Assembly (NCBI GenBank): GCA_017504785.1
Contig: JAFVQL010000017.1
Location: 1 to 48,022, forward strand
Length of the DNA: 48,022 bases
DNA from: Clostridia bacterium
Lineage (GTDB): Bacteria > Bacillota > Clostridia > Oscillospirales > CAG-272
Direction of reading: 5' to 3'
The translations under genes were made by a program, and so were the position numbers. The notes below the pieces were generated by a model that was not told the DNA's origin, made no database searches, and was given only the letters and a program-made list of their open reading frames with translations. The first letter of the stretch is position 1. Every line of letters starts with the position of its first letter. Positions 11,027 to 20,833 of the stretch are shown here, piece by piece.

Positions 11027-11055
11027 ATTATAGCACAGACGATAGAAAAAATCAA
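11027..11055 (-). promoter_or_regulatory. Sigma-A promoter of typA
   Basis: TTGATT (11050-11055), 17 bp, TATAAT (11027-11032) on the minus strand; about 48 nt of leader before the ribosome binding site and start of typA. Confidence 0.8.
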
Positions 11056-11064
11056 CAGATTTTC

Positions 11065-11124
11065 TAAAAAACAATAAAACGCGAGGTGCTCTTCCTTTGC
11101 CGAGTCGGCATTTCGAAAAGCACC
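11065..11124 (-). terminator. Terminator of the lipoprotein-ABC operon
   Basis: GGTGCT / AGCACC outer stem with an inner TGCCG / CGGCA stem (11085-11124), followed on the minus strand by a T-rich stretch (11065-11079). It lies 52 bp beyond the permease stop and just upstream of the typA promoter. Confidence 0.6.
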
Positions 11125-11175
11125 GCCGTTTTCAGATCTGCAAGAGGTACGCGCAAAAAAGCGCAAAAAAGGATC

Positions 11176-13566
11176 TTACGCAAAAAGGAAAAAGCTTTTG
11201 AGACCCAAAAAGAAGTCAAAGGAAAAGGAAAAGAAGATCGCCTCCAGCGCCGGCAAAAATACAAGCAGGCCAAGCATCGCGGCGAAAAGGCCGAACAGAA
11301 GCGAAAGCGAGATCTCCGTGCCGATCATGCGGCGAACGCCCGCGCGCGACATGCCCGACAGGCGGTATAGCAAAAGCCCTTCCCTACGCGCGCGGTAGCT
11401 TTGCACGAGATTGTCGAGCAAAGAGATCAGCGCGAAGGCGGCGACGATCGAAAGCAACAACACGCCGCCCCCGACGTACACCGCAATCATTTGCAGCCTT
11501 TCTTCCCAAAAGTCCTCGCTTCGCAAGGCGGTGGCAAACTCGGTTTTCGTATTTTCGGATATCTCCGAAAGCACCTCTGCCTCGGTTGCGCCTTCCTTGC
11601 CGTTTACAAAAATCAGGTTATAATGTAAATTAAAGTGTTCATTATCAATCAAAATCAGATTGGCCACGGAGTTTAATATCTCCATGATCTCGATTTCAAT
11701 GACTTTGCCGGAAATATTCAAAGTCACCGTGTCACCCACCCCGACGCCAAAGTACGCCGCCTGACCCACGGTGATCGCGGCGTATTTTCCGTGCGGCCTC
11801 GTCTTGGGGCAAAGCGCCGCTTCCAGCACGCTCGTATCCTCTGCGCCGAGGATCATAAGTGCCGTGTTGTTTTCGATCTTCACCGACTGAAAAAACACCC
11901 GCTTACTGCTCTCTACGGTCTCGCACGCACTGATACCGCGATAGCAATTGTCCGTCGCGCCGAACACCATATAGTCTGCCTTGAAGGATCGCTTTAGCGA
12001 AGCGATGTTGCCGAGAGCGCTCATCATCAAAAGCGCCGCGGAAAAAACGACGAACAAAAGCAAGGACACAAGGCGCGCCGTATTCTGCAGGATCTTCACG
12101 GAGAAAACGTTTTTCAGCGCATACCTTAAGGCAGGCATTTTTGCGCGATCGGTTTTCTCGGTGCGCCGCGAAAGCGCCCGATCCAAAGCCCCCAGCGATG
12201 CGCGAAAAACGGCAGGCGTGTAGATACAGATCGATACAACGAAGAGGATCGCAAGCGGCAAGGCCAGCGCCTTGCGCGCGGGAACGGGCAGCAAAAAGAG
12301 CAGAGGAAGGAGCACTGCCGTCAGTGCGGCGGGCAAAAGAGCGAGCACACGCGCGTGCTTTTTCTCTTTCCTCTCCTTTTGCATCATCGGCTCGGACAGA
12401 GTAAAGAGCGCCACCGTCAGAACTGCGGCGGCGAGGATCAAAAGCACGCTTTTTAAAACGTCTACCGCTCGCACCCCCGCGGGCGCATAACGAAATCCAT
12501 ACGCAGAAACGAAGAAACGAAGGAGCGGAAGCGTGCCAAGCGTACCGACCGCACTGCCCATCGCAAGATACAGAGAAACCTCTGCATATTGCGCGGCGTG
12601 AAGACGGGACGCGCGCGCCCCCGCGAGCATAAAGGTGCGGTTTTCCTCGGCGCGCTCCTCGGAGAGAATATAGAAGCATCCGAATGCCACCCCACCCGCA
12701 AGCACGCAAGCGAGCAGCATGACAATATCGATCAGCAGTGTCAATGCGTTGCCGTTGTGTTCAAGAGCGACCGCCGAATCCACCGCGCTGACCGTTGCAT
12801 TTCGAAATGCGGGCGCGGCGGCAAGGATCTCGGCAGGCGAGGTGTCGCCCGCCGGCTCGGATCTCTTAAAAAGCCGATCCCAAAGCGTGAGCGCCTCGTT
12901 CTCTTTCCCTAAAATTTCAATATAGAGGGTACTGCAAGGTCGAAATCCGTCCTTGGCGGCAGAGAGAAGCGGAGAGTCCCCCGCGAGAAGCGGCACGATG
13001 CCGCTGCTATCCACCATAACGTCATAGGCCTCGAGAAAAGGAAGCGGCGAAATGCCCGCGACCGTGTAGCGCTTTTGTGCGCCAAAGACCTTGACCTCAA
13101 ACGCATCGCCGACGTGAAGGCCGTTCTTCTCGGCAAAATCTGCCGAAAGGAAGGCAGAATTCGGAATCTCCGCGTCCGTCAGCACGCCGTACTCGGTAAA
13201 GGTGAAATCAAAAATGCAACCGATCTGTGTAAAATCCGTTGCCACACCGAAAACGGCATCCTGCGCTTCCCCGCACATCATCGGCAGGGCAAGACACCCC
13301 GCCACCTCGACCGAATCGCCGAGCACCTCCTTTGCATCCTTCACGAACATAAACCTAGACTTGGATGCGCCGTCCAGCGTGACGGTCAAGTGCGCCGAGC
13401 CGTAACGCTCGCTCTGGGTGCGCGCCGTTTCGTTTTGGAGAATATAGTCCATGGAGGAAACGAACAGAGTGGTGAGAACGGCAAGAGAAAGTATGAGGGT
13501 GAGAAGGATCGGCTGCAAAGGCTTTTGCCGTATACTGCGGCACAGATGCTTAAAAAACAGCTTCAT
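11176..13566 (-). CDS. ABC transporter permease, FtsX/MacB-like
   Basis: Membrane component of an ABC exporter or mechanotransmission system. 796 aa with the layout of a two-module FtsX permease: one N-terminal helix (about 20-38), a large extracytoplasmic domain, a three-to-four-helix bundle (about 270-460, including VLLILAAAVLTVALFTL), then a second periplasm-like domain and a final helix group (about 690-790). It overlaps the ATPase gene by 4 nt (ATGA), so the two are translationally coupled. Substrate unknown; with a lipoprotein upstream it may act on lipoproteins, peptides or envelope stress, but nothing in the sequence decides this. Confidence 0.88.
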   Translation of the reverse strand: MKLFFKHLCRSIRQKPLQPILLTLILSLAVLTTLFVSSMDYILQNETARTQSERYGSAHLTVTLDGASKSRFMFVKDAKEVLGDSVEVAGCLALPMMCGEAQDAVFGVATDFTQIGCIFDFTFTEYGVLTDAEIPNSAFLSADFAEKNGLHVGDAFEVKVFGAQKRYTVAGISPLPFLEAYDVMVDSSGIVPLLAGDSPLLSAAKDGFRPCSTLYIEILGKENEALTLWDRLFKRSEPAGDTSPAEILAAAPAFRNATVSAVDSAVALEHNGNALTLLIDIVMLLACVLAGGVAFGCFYILSEERAEENRTFMLAGARASRLHAAQYAEVSLYLAMGSAVGTLGTLPLLRFFVSAYGFRYAPAGVRAVDVLKSVLLILAAAVLTVALFTLSEPMMQKERKEKKHARVLALLPAALTAVLLPLLFLLPVPARKALALPLAILFVVSICIYTPAVFRASLGALDRALSRRTEKTDRAKMPALRYALKNVFSVKILQNTARLVSLLLFVVFSAALLMMSALGNIASLKRSFKADYMVFGATDNCYRGISACETVESSKRVFFQSVKIENNTALMILGAEDTSVLEAALCPKTRPHGKYAAITVGQAAYFGVGVGDTVTLNISGKVIEIEIMEILNSVANLILIDNEHFNLHYNLIFVNGKEGATEAEVLSEISENTKTEFATALRSEDFWEERLQMIAVYVGGGVLLLSIVAAFALISLLDNLVQSYRARREGLLLYRLSGMSRAGVRRMIGTEISLSLLFGLFAAMLGLLVFLPALEAIFFSFSFDFFLGLKSFFLFA

Positions 13567-14239
13567 TTTCCTGCCGCTCCATTCCCCTTTTCCCTCTCGA
13601 TCACACCGTCCGCAAGGTGAATGATGTGTTTGCTGTAAGAAGCCACCGCCTGACTATGTGTTACCTGAATGACGGTGGTTTTTTTCTCGCGGTTGATCCG
13701 CAAAAGAAGCTCCATTACCTTCTTCTCCATGCGACTGTCAAGTGCCCCCGTAGGCTCGTCGAGGATCAAGACGGAGGGACTGTACGCCAAGGCGCGCAGA
13801 ATGGCAACACGCTGGCACTGCCCGCCCGAAAGCTGATGCGGAAACTTCTTAAGAAGCGGCGAGATCTCTAACTCTTCGACAAGGCTTTGCACGTATTTTC
13901 TCGTTTCTTTGGAGAGCTTTTTGCCGAGAACCGTTGGCAAAAGCAAATTATCGTTTACATTTAATGTCGGTATTAACTTGTAGGACTGAAAAACGAAGCC
14001 CATCTTATCGCACCGAAGCGCCGAAAGCTCTCCCTCGGAAAGCGCGCCGATCTCCTTGCCGTCCCAGAGCACCTTTCCCTCATCGGGCGCAAGGAAGCCG
14101 CCGAGAATGGAAAGCAGGGTGCTTTTTCCGCTGCCGCTCTCTCCCATAATGGAAACGAATTCGCCGTCGCGGATCTCAAGCGAAACGCCTCGGAGCACGC
14201 GCTCGCCGTTATAGCTTTTCACAATATCCTGTATTTTGA

Positions 14240-14243
<4 letters not shown>
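13563..14243 (-). CDS. ABC transporter ATP-binding protein, MacB/LolD-like
   Basis: ATPase partner of the adjacent FtsX-type permease. 226 aa. Seen: Walker A GESGSGKST (about residues 34-42), Q-loop region FVFQSYK (about 82-88), signature LSGGQCQRV (about 138-146), Walker B SVLILDEPTGALD (about 154-166), and switch His in VTHSQA. The start is a GTG at 14243 that overlaps the stop of the upstream lipoprotein gene by 4 nt. The stop overlaps the permease ATG. This tight coupling marks one three-gene operon transcribed from 15534-15562. Confidence 0.93.
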
Positions 14244-15797
<1,554 letters not shown>

Positions 15798-15867
15798 CTA
15801 TTTCTGTTTTGCATTCTTTTAAGCCGAGGCCCTAGGCTCTTTCACCGTGCCACGGCAAAAAACGGCT

Positions 15868-16716
15868 TTAGCTTTTGCCGCATCCGCAACCGTTACGGGC
15901 GATCTGCGCGGGTTCGCTGCTCGGGCAAGTATCGCCGCGGAACTGCTGGACGGGGAACGCGATCGTGCGGAAAAGCGCGCAAGGATTTTCGTCGTTGGTA
16001 CCGCAAACGCATTCCTTTTCGGGAACGCTGTAATCGGTTGCCTGCACGAGGATCTGCGTGGGTCGCACGATGCGAATGATCGAAAAGATTCCAAAGGAAA
16101 CGAAGATCTTGGGGCCGGTCGGATTGTTTACGAGCGGACCGTCCAGATCCGTGGCGATGGCATCGGGAATTTCGGGAATAGGCGCAGGGCACCCATCACA
16201 AGGACACGCGCACTCGCAATCCACGCGCGTTCCGAGCACCAAAGGCTCTACGGTTTCCACGATCGCAACAGGTGCATTGCTACTGCGAGTATCAACATCT
16301 GCTATGTTGCAAGCACTGTTCTCCGGAGAGGACGAGAAGGTGGTGACTCTTCCCTCCCCGCCATACAAAACAACATCTTTTTCAAAAATACTGATCCCGC
16401 GGAAAGACTGCGTGCGCCCGCCGACGCATCCCTCAAGCTCAAGCTGCACGTAGTAGCGAACGGTGATGCGGTAGAATCCGCAATTGAACGGAACGTCGTC
16501 TACGCCGACATACGCCCAGAGAAGCCTTACGCTCCGCGTGCGGATATTGGCTGTATTCTGAAGGATCTCTTCGCCGCTTGCGGTGAGATACACCCGCGTG
16601 TTTTCAAAGCAGTCGCGATCGCGGCAACTATCCAGAACCCGTTGCGTATCAATACAAACGGTTCCCTTTCCGCCGGCGGAGAGTGCACTATTATTGTTTC
16701 TGTTTTCCAGCATCAT
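15868..16716 (-). CDS. Cys-rich protein of unknown function, possible spore-coat component
   Basis: 282 aa, no signal peptide or membrane helix, 17 cysteines. The N-terminus has a CIDTQRVLDSCRDRDCFEN block (about residues 21-39) that I associate, from memory and unchecked, with conserved clostridial proteins of unknown function. Cysteines cluster at about 165-175 (DCECACPCDGC), near 235 (ECVCG) and at the extreme C-terminus (NGCGCGKS), suggesting disulfide cross-linking or metal binding. GGGAG precedes the ATG. The upstream region matches a mother-cell sigma (K/E-like) promoter rather than sigma-A, which would fit a coat protein. That role is inference; no catalytic motif is visible. Confidence 0.7.
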   Translation of the reverse strand: MMLENRNNNSALSAGGKGTVCIDTQRVLDSCRDRDCFENTRVYLTASGEEILQNTANIRTRSVRLLWAYVGVDDVPFNCGFYRITVRYYVQLELEGCVGGRTQSFRGISIFEKDVVLYGGEGRVTTFSSSPENSACNIADVDTRSSNAPVAIVETVEPLVLGTRVDCECACPCDGCPAPIPEIPDAIATDLDGPLVNNPTGPKIFVSFGIFSIIRIVRPTQILVQATDYSVPEKECVCGTNDENPCALFRTIAFPVQQFRGDTCPSSEPAQIARNGCGCGKS

Positions 16717-16778
16717 AACTTCTCCCTAAGCTGATTTATATCATGAAAGAAACGGAGATTGAATATCAACCTCAATAT

Positions 16779-16805
16779 TATTCTATGCCCAAGGGGAAAT
16801 AATGT
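16779..16805 (-). promoter_or_regulatory. Candidate sigma-K/sigma-E-type promoter of the Cys-rich gene
   Basis: On the minus strand: AC (16804-16805), 16 bp, then CATAGAATA (16779-16787), which fits the sigma-K pattern AC-N16-CATAnnnTA. No sigma-A pair is seen in the same place. The pattern is short, so chance matches occur. Confidence 0.45.
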
Positions 16806-16811
16806 TATTTC

Positions 16812-16840
16812 TTGCATTCTTCCCTCCAATATGTTACAAT
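16812..16840 (+). promoter_or_regulatory. Sigma-A promoter of the HAD phosphatase
   Basis: TTGCAT (16812-16817), 17 bp, TACAAT (16835-16840), about 20 nt before the GGAGGTG ribosome binding site. Confidence 0.7.
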
Positions 16841-16861
16841 AGAAAATACGGAGGTGCTGAT

Positions 16862-17638
16862 ATGGGAAAATTTGATGGAATTTTATTATGCAGCGATTGG
16901 GACGGAACGCTTTGCGACGGCGGCCCTCTCCTTCAAAATAACGTAGAAGCCATCCGCTATTTTCAGAAAAACGGCGGAAAATTCACGTTGGCAAGCGGCC
17001 GTTACGCGGGGCACTTTAAGCAATTTTCAAAGGATATTTTGCCAAACACGGATCTGGTATGCGTCGGCGGATCTTGCGTTATGAGTCTTGACGGAGAGAT
17101 CTTTTACGAGAGATTTTGCAACGACCGATTCGAGGAATATGCGAAGCTGCTGATGAAAGAGGCGTCGCCCTACGAGCAGGTGCAGGTGACCTTGCGAGGG
17201 CACGATCCCTTTATTTTCGATAAAGCGACGGTCTTATCCCCCGAGGCACACGAGATCCTCTCGCAAAAAACGATATACAAGGCAATATTCTTAACGCAGA
17301 TGACAAGGGAAGCAGAGCTTTCTGCGCTCGATTATCTAAAGCCGCTTTTCTTCGAGGGCTATATGCCTATGCGAAGCTTCCCTTTTTCGGTAGAGTTGAT
17401 TCCCGAGACGGGCGGAAAAGGAAACGCCGTGCGCTTTCTTGCCGAAAAGATCGGCGCGCGCCTCGTCGTTGCCGTCGGTGATTACGAGAACGACTGCGAC
17501 ATGCTGAAGGCGGCGGATTACGGCTATGCCGTAACGGGCGGATCGCCGCTGGCAAAAGCATCGGCAAACCGCTTTGCGGCAAGCGTAAAAGCGGGGGCTG
17601 TGGCTTCGGTGATCGAGGAGCTTGACCGCGAGCTTTAA
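16862..17638 (+). CDS. HAD-superfamily hydrolase, Cof-type phosphatase
   Basis: Cytosolic haloacid dehalogenase-like phosphatase, 258 aa, probably acting on sugar phosphates or similar small molecules; the substrate cannot be read from sequence. Seen: motif I CSDWDGTLCDGG with nucleophile Asp (about residues 10-14), motif II ASGR (about 46-49), a Lys upstream of motif IV, and motif IV VGDYENDCDML (about 206-216). The cap between motifs II and III is the C2 type of Cof proteins. The start at 16862 has GGAGGTG at 7 nt; the frame opens earlier at 16802, but that would overlap the promoter. Monocistronic, with its own promoter and a strong terminator. Confidence 0.9.
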   Translation: MGKFDGILLCSDWDGTLCDGGPLLQNNVEAIRYFQKNGGKFTLASGRYAGHFKQFSKDILPNTDLVCVGGSCVMSLDGEIFYERFCNDRFEEYAKLLMKEASPYEQVQVTLRGHDPFIFDKATVLSPEAHEILSQKTIYKAIFLTQMTREAELSALDYLKPLFFEGYMPMRSFPFSVELIPETGGKGNAVRFLAEKIGARLVVAVGDYENDCDMLKAADYGYAVTGGSPLAKASANRFAASVKAGAVASVIEELDREL

Positions 17639-17653
17639 AAAACAACAAAAAAA

Positions 17654-17697
17654 GCACTTATGACAAACGATCTTTTCGTTATCATAAGTGCTTTTTT
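17654..17697. terminator. Bidirectional terminator between the HAD and acyltransferase-like genes
   Basis: A 10 bp perfect stem GCACTTATGA / TCATAAGTGC (17654-17691) has A-runs before it and T-runs after it. It can therefore end transcription of both convergent genes. Confidence 0.9.
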
Positions 17698-17732
17698 CTA
17701 ATATCTCGTTATGAAAATCACAGAGCGCTTTT

Positions 17733-18656
17733 TCAGTCGATATCCTCAACGACGGTTGCCGGCGGCTCGTCGAGGATCTCGGGATGAAGAAGGATCCTCT
17801 TCATGCGCTTCATTGCGGATGCATAATAGTATCCGTCGCAAATTCTCTCGTCGGTCACGACCTTCAAGGTTACGAAATGATGCTTTTCCTTCGTACCGTC
17901 GCGCTTTACGGCATCGGCGGAATAAATGCTACCGTACGAAATAAAGATCGGAAGCGTGCCGAAATCGTAAAGATGATGATAGATCGCGGGAATGCCCAGA
18001 GATCCCATGGATGTAATGAACATCGACCCGTGGAAAGGACTTACTTTAAGCAAAACCTTCGGCAAAAGACCGAAATAGTCCATACATCGGAGCAATGCGA
18101 CCGCGCCGCGGAACAAGAGGCCGGGAAGCATTTTTGTCAAAAGCCTTGCGATCTTATCAAAATCAGAGGGAGCGGCAAGCGCTTCGCCTGCGGTACGCTG
18201 GAATTTTTTATAAACGTTCAGCGCGGTATCTCGGGGATCGAATTCAACCTTGATGCAGGTATCGGGCGCCTGAAGCGTCATTTCCTTCTTGATAACCATG
18301 TTGCACTCGATATTTTTGCGCGCATAGATCTTTTGGCCCGCAATAAAGCGGTTGATGCCGGGGCGCTCCGCCACCGTTCGCACGTAAGCCGCCAAGAGCA
18401 CGTGTAAAAGCGTCATATCGGTATATCCCTCTTTGCGCTTTTTATCGAGATACAGCTCGATGTTATGAATATCGAGGACGTCCTCAAAGTGATTCTGTGT
18501 ATCGGCGCGAACCTTCATGATATAAGGCGATACGTATGCCATGGGAGCAAGCGTGCGGACTCTTCTTCCCTCTTTGCGGTCGCCGAGTCTTCTTCTTCTC
18601 TTCTTATATGCGGGCGTATCGTAGGTCACTATATCTTCATGTCTGAAATCTTGCAT
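17733..18656 (-). CDS. 2-oxoacid dehydrogenase E2-like acyltransferase-fold protein, altered active site
   Basis: 307 aa with the CAT/E2 acyltransferase fold, but without lipoyl or subunit-binding domains. Seen: SPFHGSMFITSMGSLGIPAIYHH, where the E2 family has its substrate-channel FTSLGSLG-type stretch (about residues 205-230), and VVTDERICDGYYYA (about 270-283) at the place of the catalytic DHRxxDG motif. The catalytic His is replaced by Glu, so normal acyl transfer is doubtful. The real start is the ATG at 18656 (GAGG, 8 nt upstream); the longer frame crosses the promoter. No E1/E3 genes are near. A regulatory or divergent enzymatic role is possible. Confidence 0.78.
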   Translation of the reverse strand: MQDFRHEDIVTYDTPAYKKRRRRLGDRKEGRRVRTLAPMAYVSPYIMKVRADTQNHFEDVLDIHNIELYLDKKRKEGYTDMTLLHVLLAAYVRTVAERPGINRFIAGQKIYARKNIECNMVIKKEMTLQAPDTCIKVEFDPRDTALNVYKKFQRTAGEALAAPSDFDKIARLLTKMLPGLLFRGAVALLRCMDYFGLLPKVLLKVSPFHGSMFITSMGSLGIPAIYHHLYDFGTLPIFISYGSIYSADAVKRDGTKEKHHFVTLKVVTDERICDGYYYASAMKRMKRILLHPEILDEPPATVVEDID

Positions 18657-18703
18657 ATTGATTCCCTCACAGATAATGTTTAGATGAAAAAACCCAAGTA
18701 GCA

Positions 18704-18732
18704 TTATACCATATAGCAAAAAAAATGTCAAG
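18704..18732 (-). promoter_or_regulatory. Sigma-A promoter of the E2-like gene
   Basis: Perfect TTGACA (18727-18732), 17 bp, TATAAT (18704-18709) on the minus strand. Confidence 0.85.
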
Positions 18733-18841
18733 TTTTTTCTTTTGGCACTTTTTCCTAATGCTTTCTAAAAGGTTGTAAAATATTCCCTTTTTGTAGGGCT
18801 TGCTGTGCCGCAAAAGCAAACTGCGATCTAACATAAAAATA

Positions 18842-18869
18842 GGAAGGCTACAAAAGCCTATCCTTTTTT
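18842..18869 (+). terminator. Terminator-like hairpin in the 344 bp gap 18733-19076
   Basis: GGA-AGGCT / AGCCT-A-TCC stem with six T after it, on the plus strand. No plus-strand gene lies upstream within 1 kb, so it may end a short unrecognised RNA or belong to decayed DNA. The rest of the gap shows only a TATAAT at 19029-19034 (weak -35) serving the next gene. Confidence 0.5.
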
Positions 18870-19076
18870 GCAGAAAAATCCATAGAGGTAACGCCCGATA
18901 TACTGAAAACAGGACTTGTTACTCGGTTTATTCGTTCGGTAGTCAGAATTTTTGCACCGATGCTGTAAAAAGTCGGTTTTATAACGTTTCAGAAACAAAG
19001 CACCAACAAAACGCAAAAATCGGTATCGTATAATACAGTCACAAAATCAAAAACAAACACAGAGAGGTAATTTATA

Positions 19077-19442
19077 ATGAACAGAAACGATCCGCAGTTT
19101 ATGGCACAGAAAATTCGCACGCAGTACATGGAAAAGACGCCCTCGGAGCTTGATGCACTCCGTGAGCTTGATGCAAAAGTAAAGCGTCCCGCAAACGTAT
19201 TTGCATACATCTTCGGAAGCATTTCCGCCATTGTTATGGGCGCAGGCATGAGCCTCGTTATGACCGACATCGGTGCTACGCTCGGCATCGCAAGCGCACT
19301 TGTTCCCGGTATCGTGATCGGTGCCCTCGGACTCGGTATGGCGCTTCTCACCTATCCTATGTATAAGAAAATTCTCGACCGCCGCAAGGAGAAGTACGGC
19401 GCCGAAATTCTTGCGCTCAGCGACAAAATTATGAATAAGTAA
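19077..19442 (+). CDS. Small two-helix membrane protein (paralogue 1)
   Basis: 121 aa, function unknown. Seen: a polar N-terminus with LRELDAKVKRPA, two hydrophobic segments (about residues 42-64 and 70-95, the first containing FGSISAIVMGAGMSL), then TYPMYKKIL and a charged C-terminus EILALSDKIMNK. It is clearly related to the protein at 23454-23867: the IFG.I.A, GMSL.M.D, YPMY and EI..L.D..M positions align. GAGAGG precedes the ATG by 9 nt. A TATAAT at 19029-19034 with a poor -35 suggests a regulated promoter. The next small gene follows after 26 bp and is probably co-transcribed. Confidence 0.8.
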   Translation: MNRNDPQFMAQKIRTQYMEKTPSELDALRELDAKVKRPANVFAYIFGSISAIVMGAGMSLVMTDIGATLGIASALVPGIVIGALGLGMALLTYPMYKKILDRRKEKYGAEILALSDKIMNK

Positions 19443-19468
19443 TAAGAATAAAAAGGAAATAAATTATT

Positions 19469-19717
19469 ATGGGAATCAAGGCATTTTTTAAAAAAGCATT
19501 CAGCGATATGAAAGCAAGCACCAAGGCACAGCACGAGGTGGATAAGGCAAACCTTGCCGCAGCAAAGGCAGAGGCAAAGGTAAACTGGGAGGAAGCAAAA
19601 ATGTCCCCCTCTCAAAGACAGGCAAAGATGCAGGCAAAGCGCGAAGCGCAGATTGCCGAGGCAAACGAGCGCCGCGCGGCGGCCGAGGCGCGCATCTCGG
19701 CGACAAAGAAAAAATAA
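19469..19717 (+). CDS. Small Ala/Lys-rich coiled-coil protein
   Basis: 82 aa, function unknown. After a short MGIKAFFKKAFSDMKAS start, the protein is a continuous Ala/Lys/Glu/Gln helix with no hydrophobic membrane segment and no cysteine, ending TKKK. Codon use matches the neighbours and a ribosome-binding-like AAGGAAA lies upstream. It lies 26 bp behind the small membrane protein and probably shares its message. No terminator is obvious before the SDR promoter at 19789. Composition alone cannot tell whether it binds nucleic acid, the membrane or another protein. Confidence 0.65.
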   Translation: MGIKAFFKKAFSDMKASTKAQHEVDKANLAAAKAEAKVNWEEAKMSPSQRQAKMQAKREAQIAEANERRAAAEARISATKKK

Positions 19718-19788
19718 AGATACGCTCGACTTCAGGCTTCGCGCGGCAAAACGGTGTTTTTTTAAAGGCACGCTCGGCACATCGCGTA

Positions 19789-19817
19789 TTGACAGGACTC
19801 CTTTATTGTGCTACAAT
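19789..19817 (+). promoter_or_regulatory. Sigma-A promoter of the SDR gene
   Basis: TTGACA (19789-19794), 17 bp, TACAAT (19812-19817), followed 21 nt later by AAGGAG. Confidence 0.85.
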
Positions 19818-19850
19818 AAAGGAGAACAAAAAATTCATAAGGAGCTTATG

Positions 19851-20669
19851 ATGAAGAAAAACGTATGTGTTATTACCGGTGGCGGAAGCGGAATGGGACT
19901 TGCCGCAGCAAAATGCATGCCCAAGGATAAGATCATCGTGGTGACCGGCAGAACACTCTCCAAGCTGGAAAACGCGGTGAAGGAATTAGAGACTTTGGGA
20001 TACGAGGCCTATGCAAAGGCCTGCGACACCTCTGTGCGCGAGCAGGTTCGCGAGCTTGCGGAATATGCGGCAAGCCTTGGCGAGATCAAAAACGTGATCA
20101 ATTCGGCAGGTCTTTCCCCCGCAATGGCAGATCCCGAAAAGCTGATCCGCGTCAATGCCCTTGGCACCGTGTACGTCAATGAAGAATTTTCCAAACTGAT
20201 GCATGCAGGCAGCGTTATCGTTGATATTTCCTCAAACTCCGCCTATATTTTGCCCGGCTTCCTCGCAAGCAAAAAGACGTTTGCTCTGGCAGACGTAAAC
20301 GAGGATAAGTTTATTAAAAAGATCCTTTCTTTGCCTAACAAGCTAAAGGGCTATAAGGCATCGGGGCTGGCTTACGGACTTTCCAAAAAGTTCGTGATCT
20401 GGTATGCGGCAAAATCGGCCTTTAAGCTGGGCGAAAAGGGCATACGCGTTTGCTCGTTGAGCCCCGGACTGATCGCAACCGATATGGGCAATCTTGAGGC
20501 AGAGGAGGGCGGCGCTCTCCTGAAGACCACCGCAGAAAAGCGCATGGGCACGCCCGAGGAGCTTGGATTTGCGATCGCATCCATAGCGGACGAAAGAAAC
20601 GGCTATCTATCCGGCGTTGACGTTCTGGTGGACGGCGGCAGCGTGATCGGCAAGGCGTTCGTAAAATAA
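19851..20669 (+). CDS. Short-chain dehydrogenase/reductase
   Basis: NAD(P)-dependent SDR oxidoreductase, about 272 aa, cytosolic. Seen: cofactor motif TGGGSGMGLA (about residues 9-18), NSAG (about 86-89) of the NNAG position, a Ser in the SSNSAYI stretch (about 122-128), the YGLSK active-site Tyr and Lys (about 171-175), and SPGLIATDM (about 201-209). There is an insertion of about 30 residues between the Ser and Tyr motifs, as in 3-alpha-hydroxysteroid-type SDRs. The substrate cannot be assigned, although a gut lineage makes steroid or keto-compounds worth testing. Two ATGs lie side by side; the second (19851) is better spaced from AAGGAG. It has its own promoter and terminator. Confidence 0.88.
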   Translation: MKKNVCVITGGGSGMGLAAAKCMPKDKIIVVTGRTLSKLENAVKELETLGYEAYAKACDTSVREQVRELAEYAASLGEIKNVINSAGLSPAMADPEKLIRVNALGTVYVNEEFSKLMHAGSVIVDISSNSAYILPGFLASKKTFALADVNEDKFIKKILSLPNKLKGYKASGLAYGLSKKFVIWYAAKSAFKLGEKGIRVCSLSPGLIATDMGNLEAEEGGALLKTTAEKRMGTPEELGFAIASIADERNGYLSGVDVLVDGGSVIGKAFVK

Positions 20670-20679
20670 TACCGTACGG

Positions 20680-20720
20680 ATATGCACCCCAAGGGGCAAG
20701 CCCTTGGGGTGCATATTTTA
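20680..20720 (+). terminator. Terminator of the SDR gene
   Basis: A 16 bp perfect stem from ATATGCACC to GGTGCATAT with a 5 nt loop (20680-20716), followed by TTTTA. Confidence 0.8.
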
Positions 20721-20773
20721 TCAAAAAAACATTCGATTTTTTTCAAAAAAGGCAAAAACGCAAACAAAACTTT

Positions 20774-20792
20774 AACATTTCCATGTTATAAT
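20774..20792 (+). promoter_or_regulatory. Promoter and inverted repeat upstream of the two-component operon
   Basis: TATAAT at 20787-20792 has no good -35 at the right distance. Instead an inverted repeat AACAT-TTCC-ATGTT (20774-20787) fills the spacer. A weak -35 plus an operator-like palindrome suggests a regulated promoter, but no regulator can be named. Confidence 0.45.
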
Positions 20793-20833
20793 AGTGGTGT
20801 ACAAGCGAAAATATGCTCCCGGAGGATGAAAAT

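Noticed and set aside
8858..11077. 739-codon open frame antisense to typA and def
   Set aside because: It covers two well-identified genes and their gap, its composition is biased, and it runs through the typA promoter.
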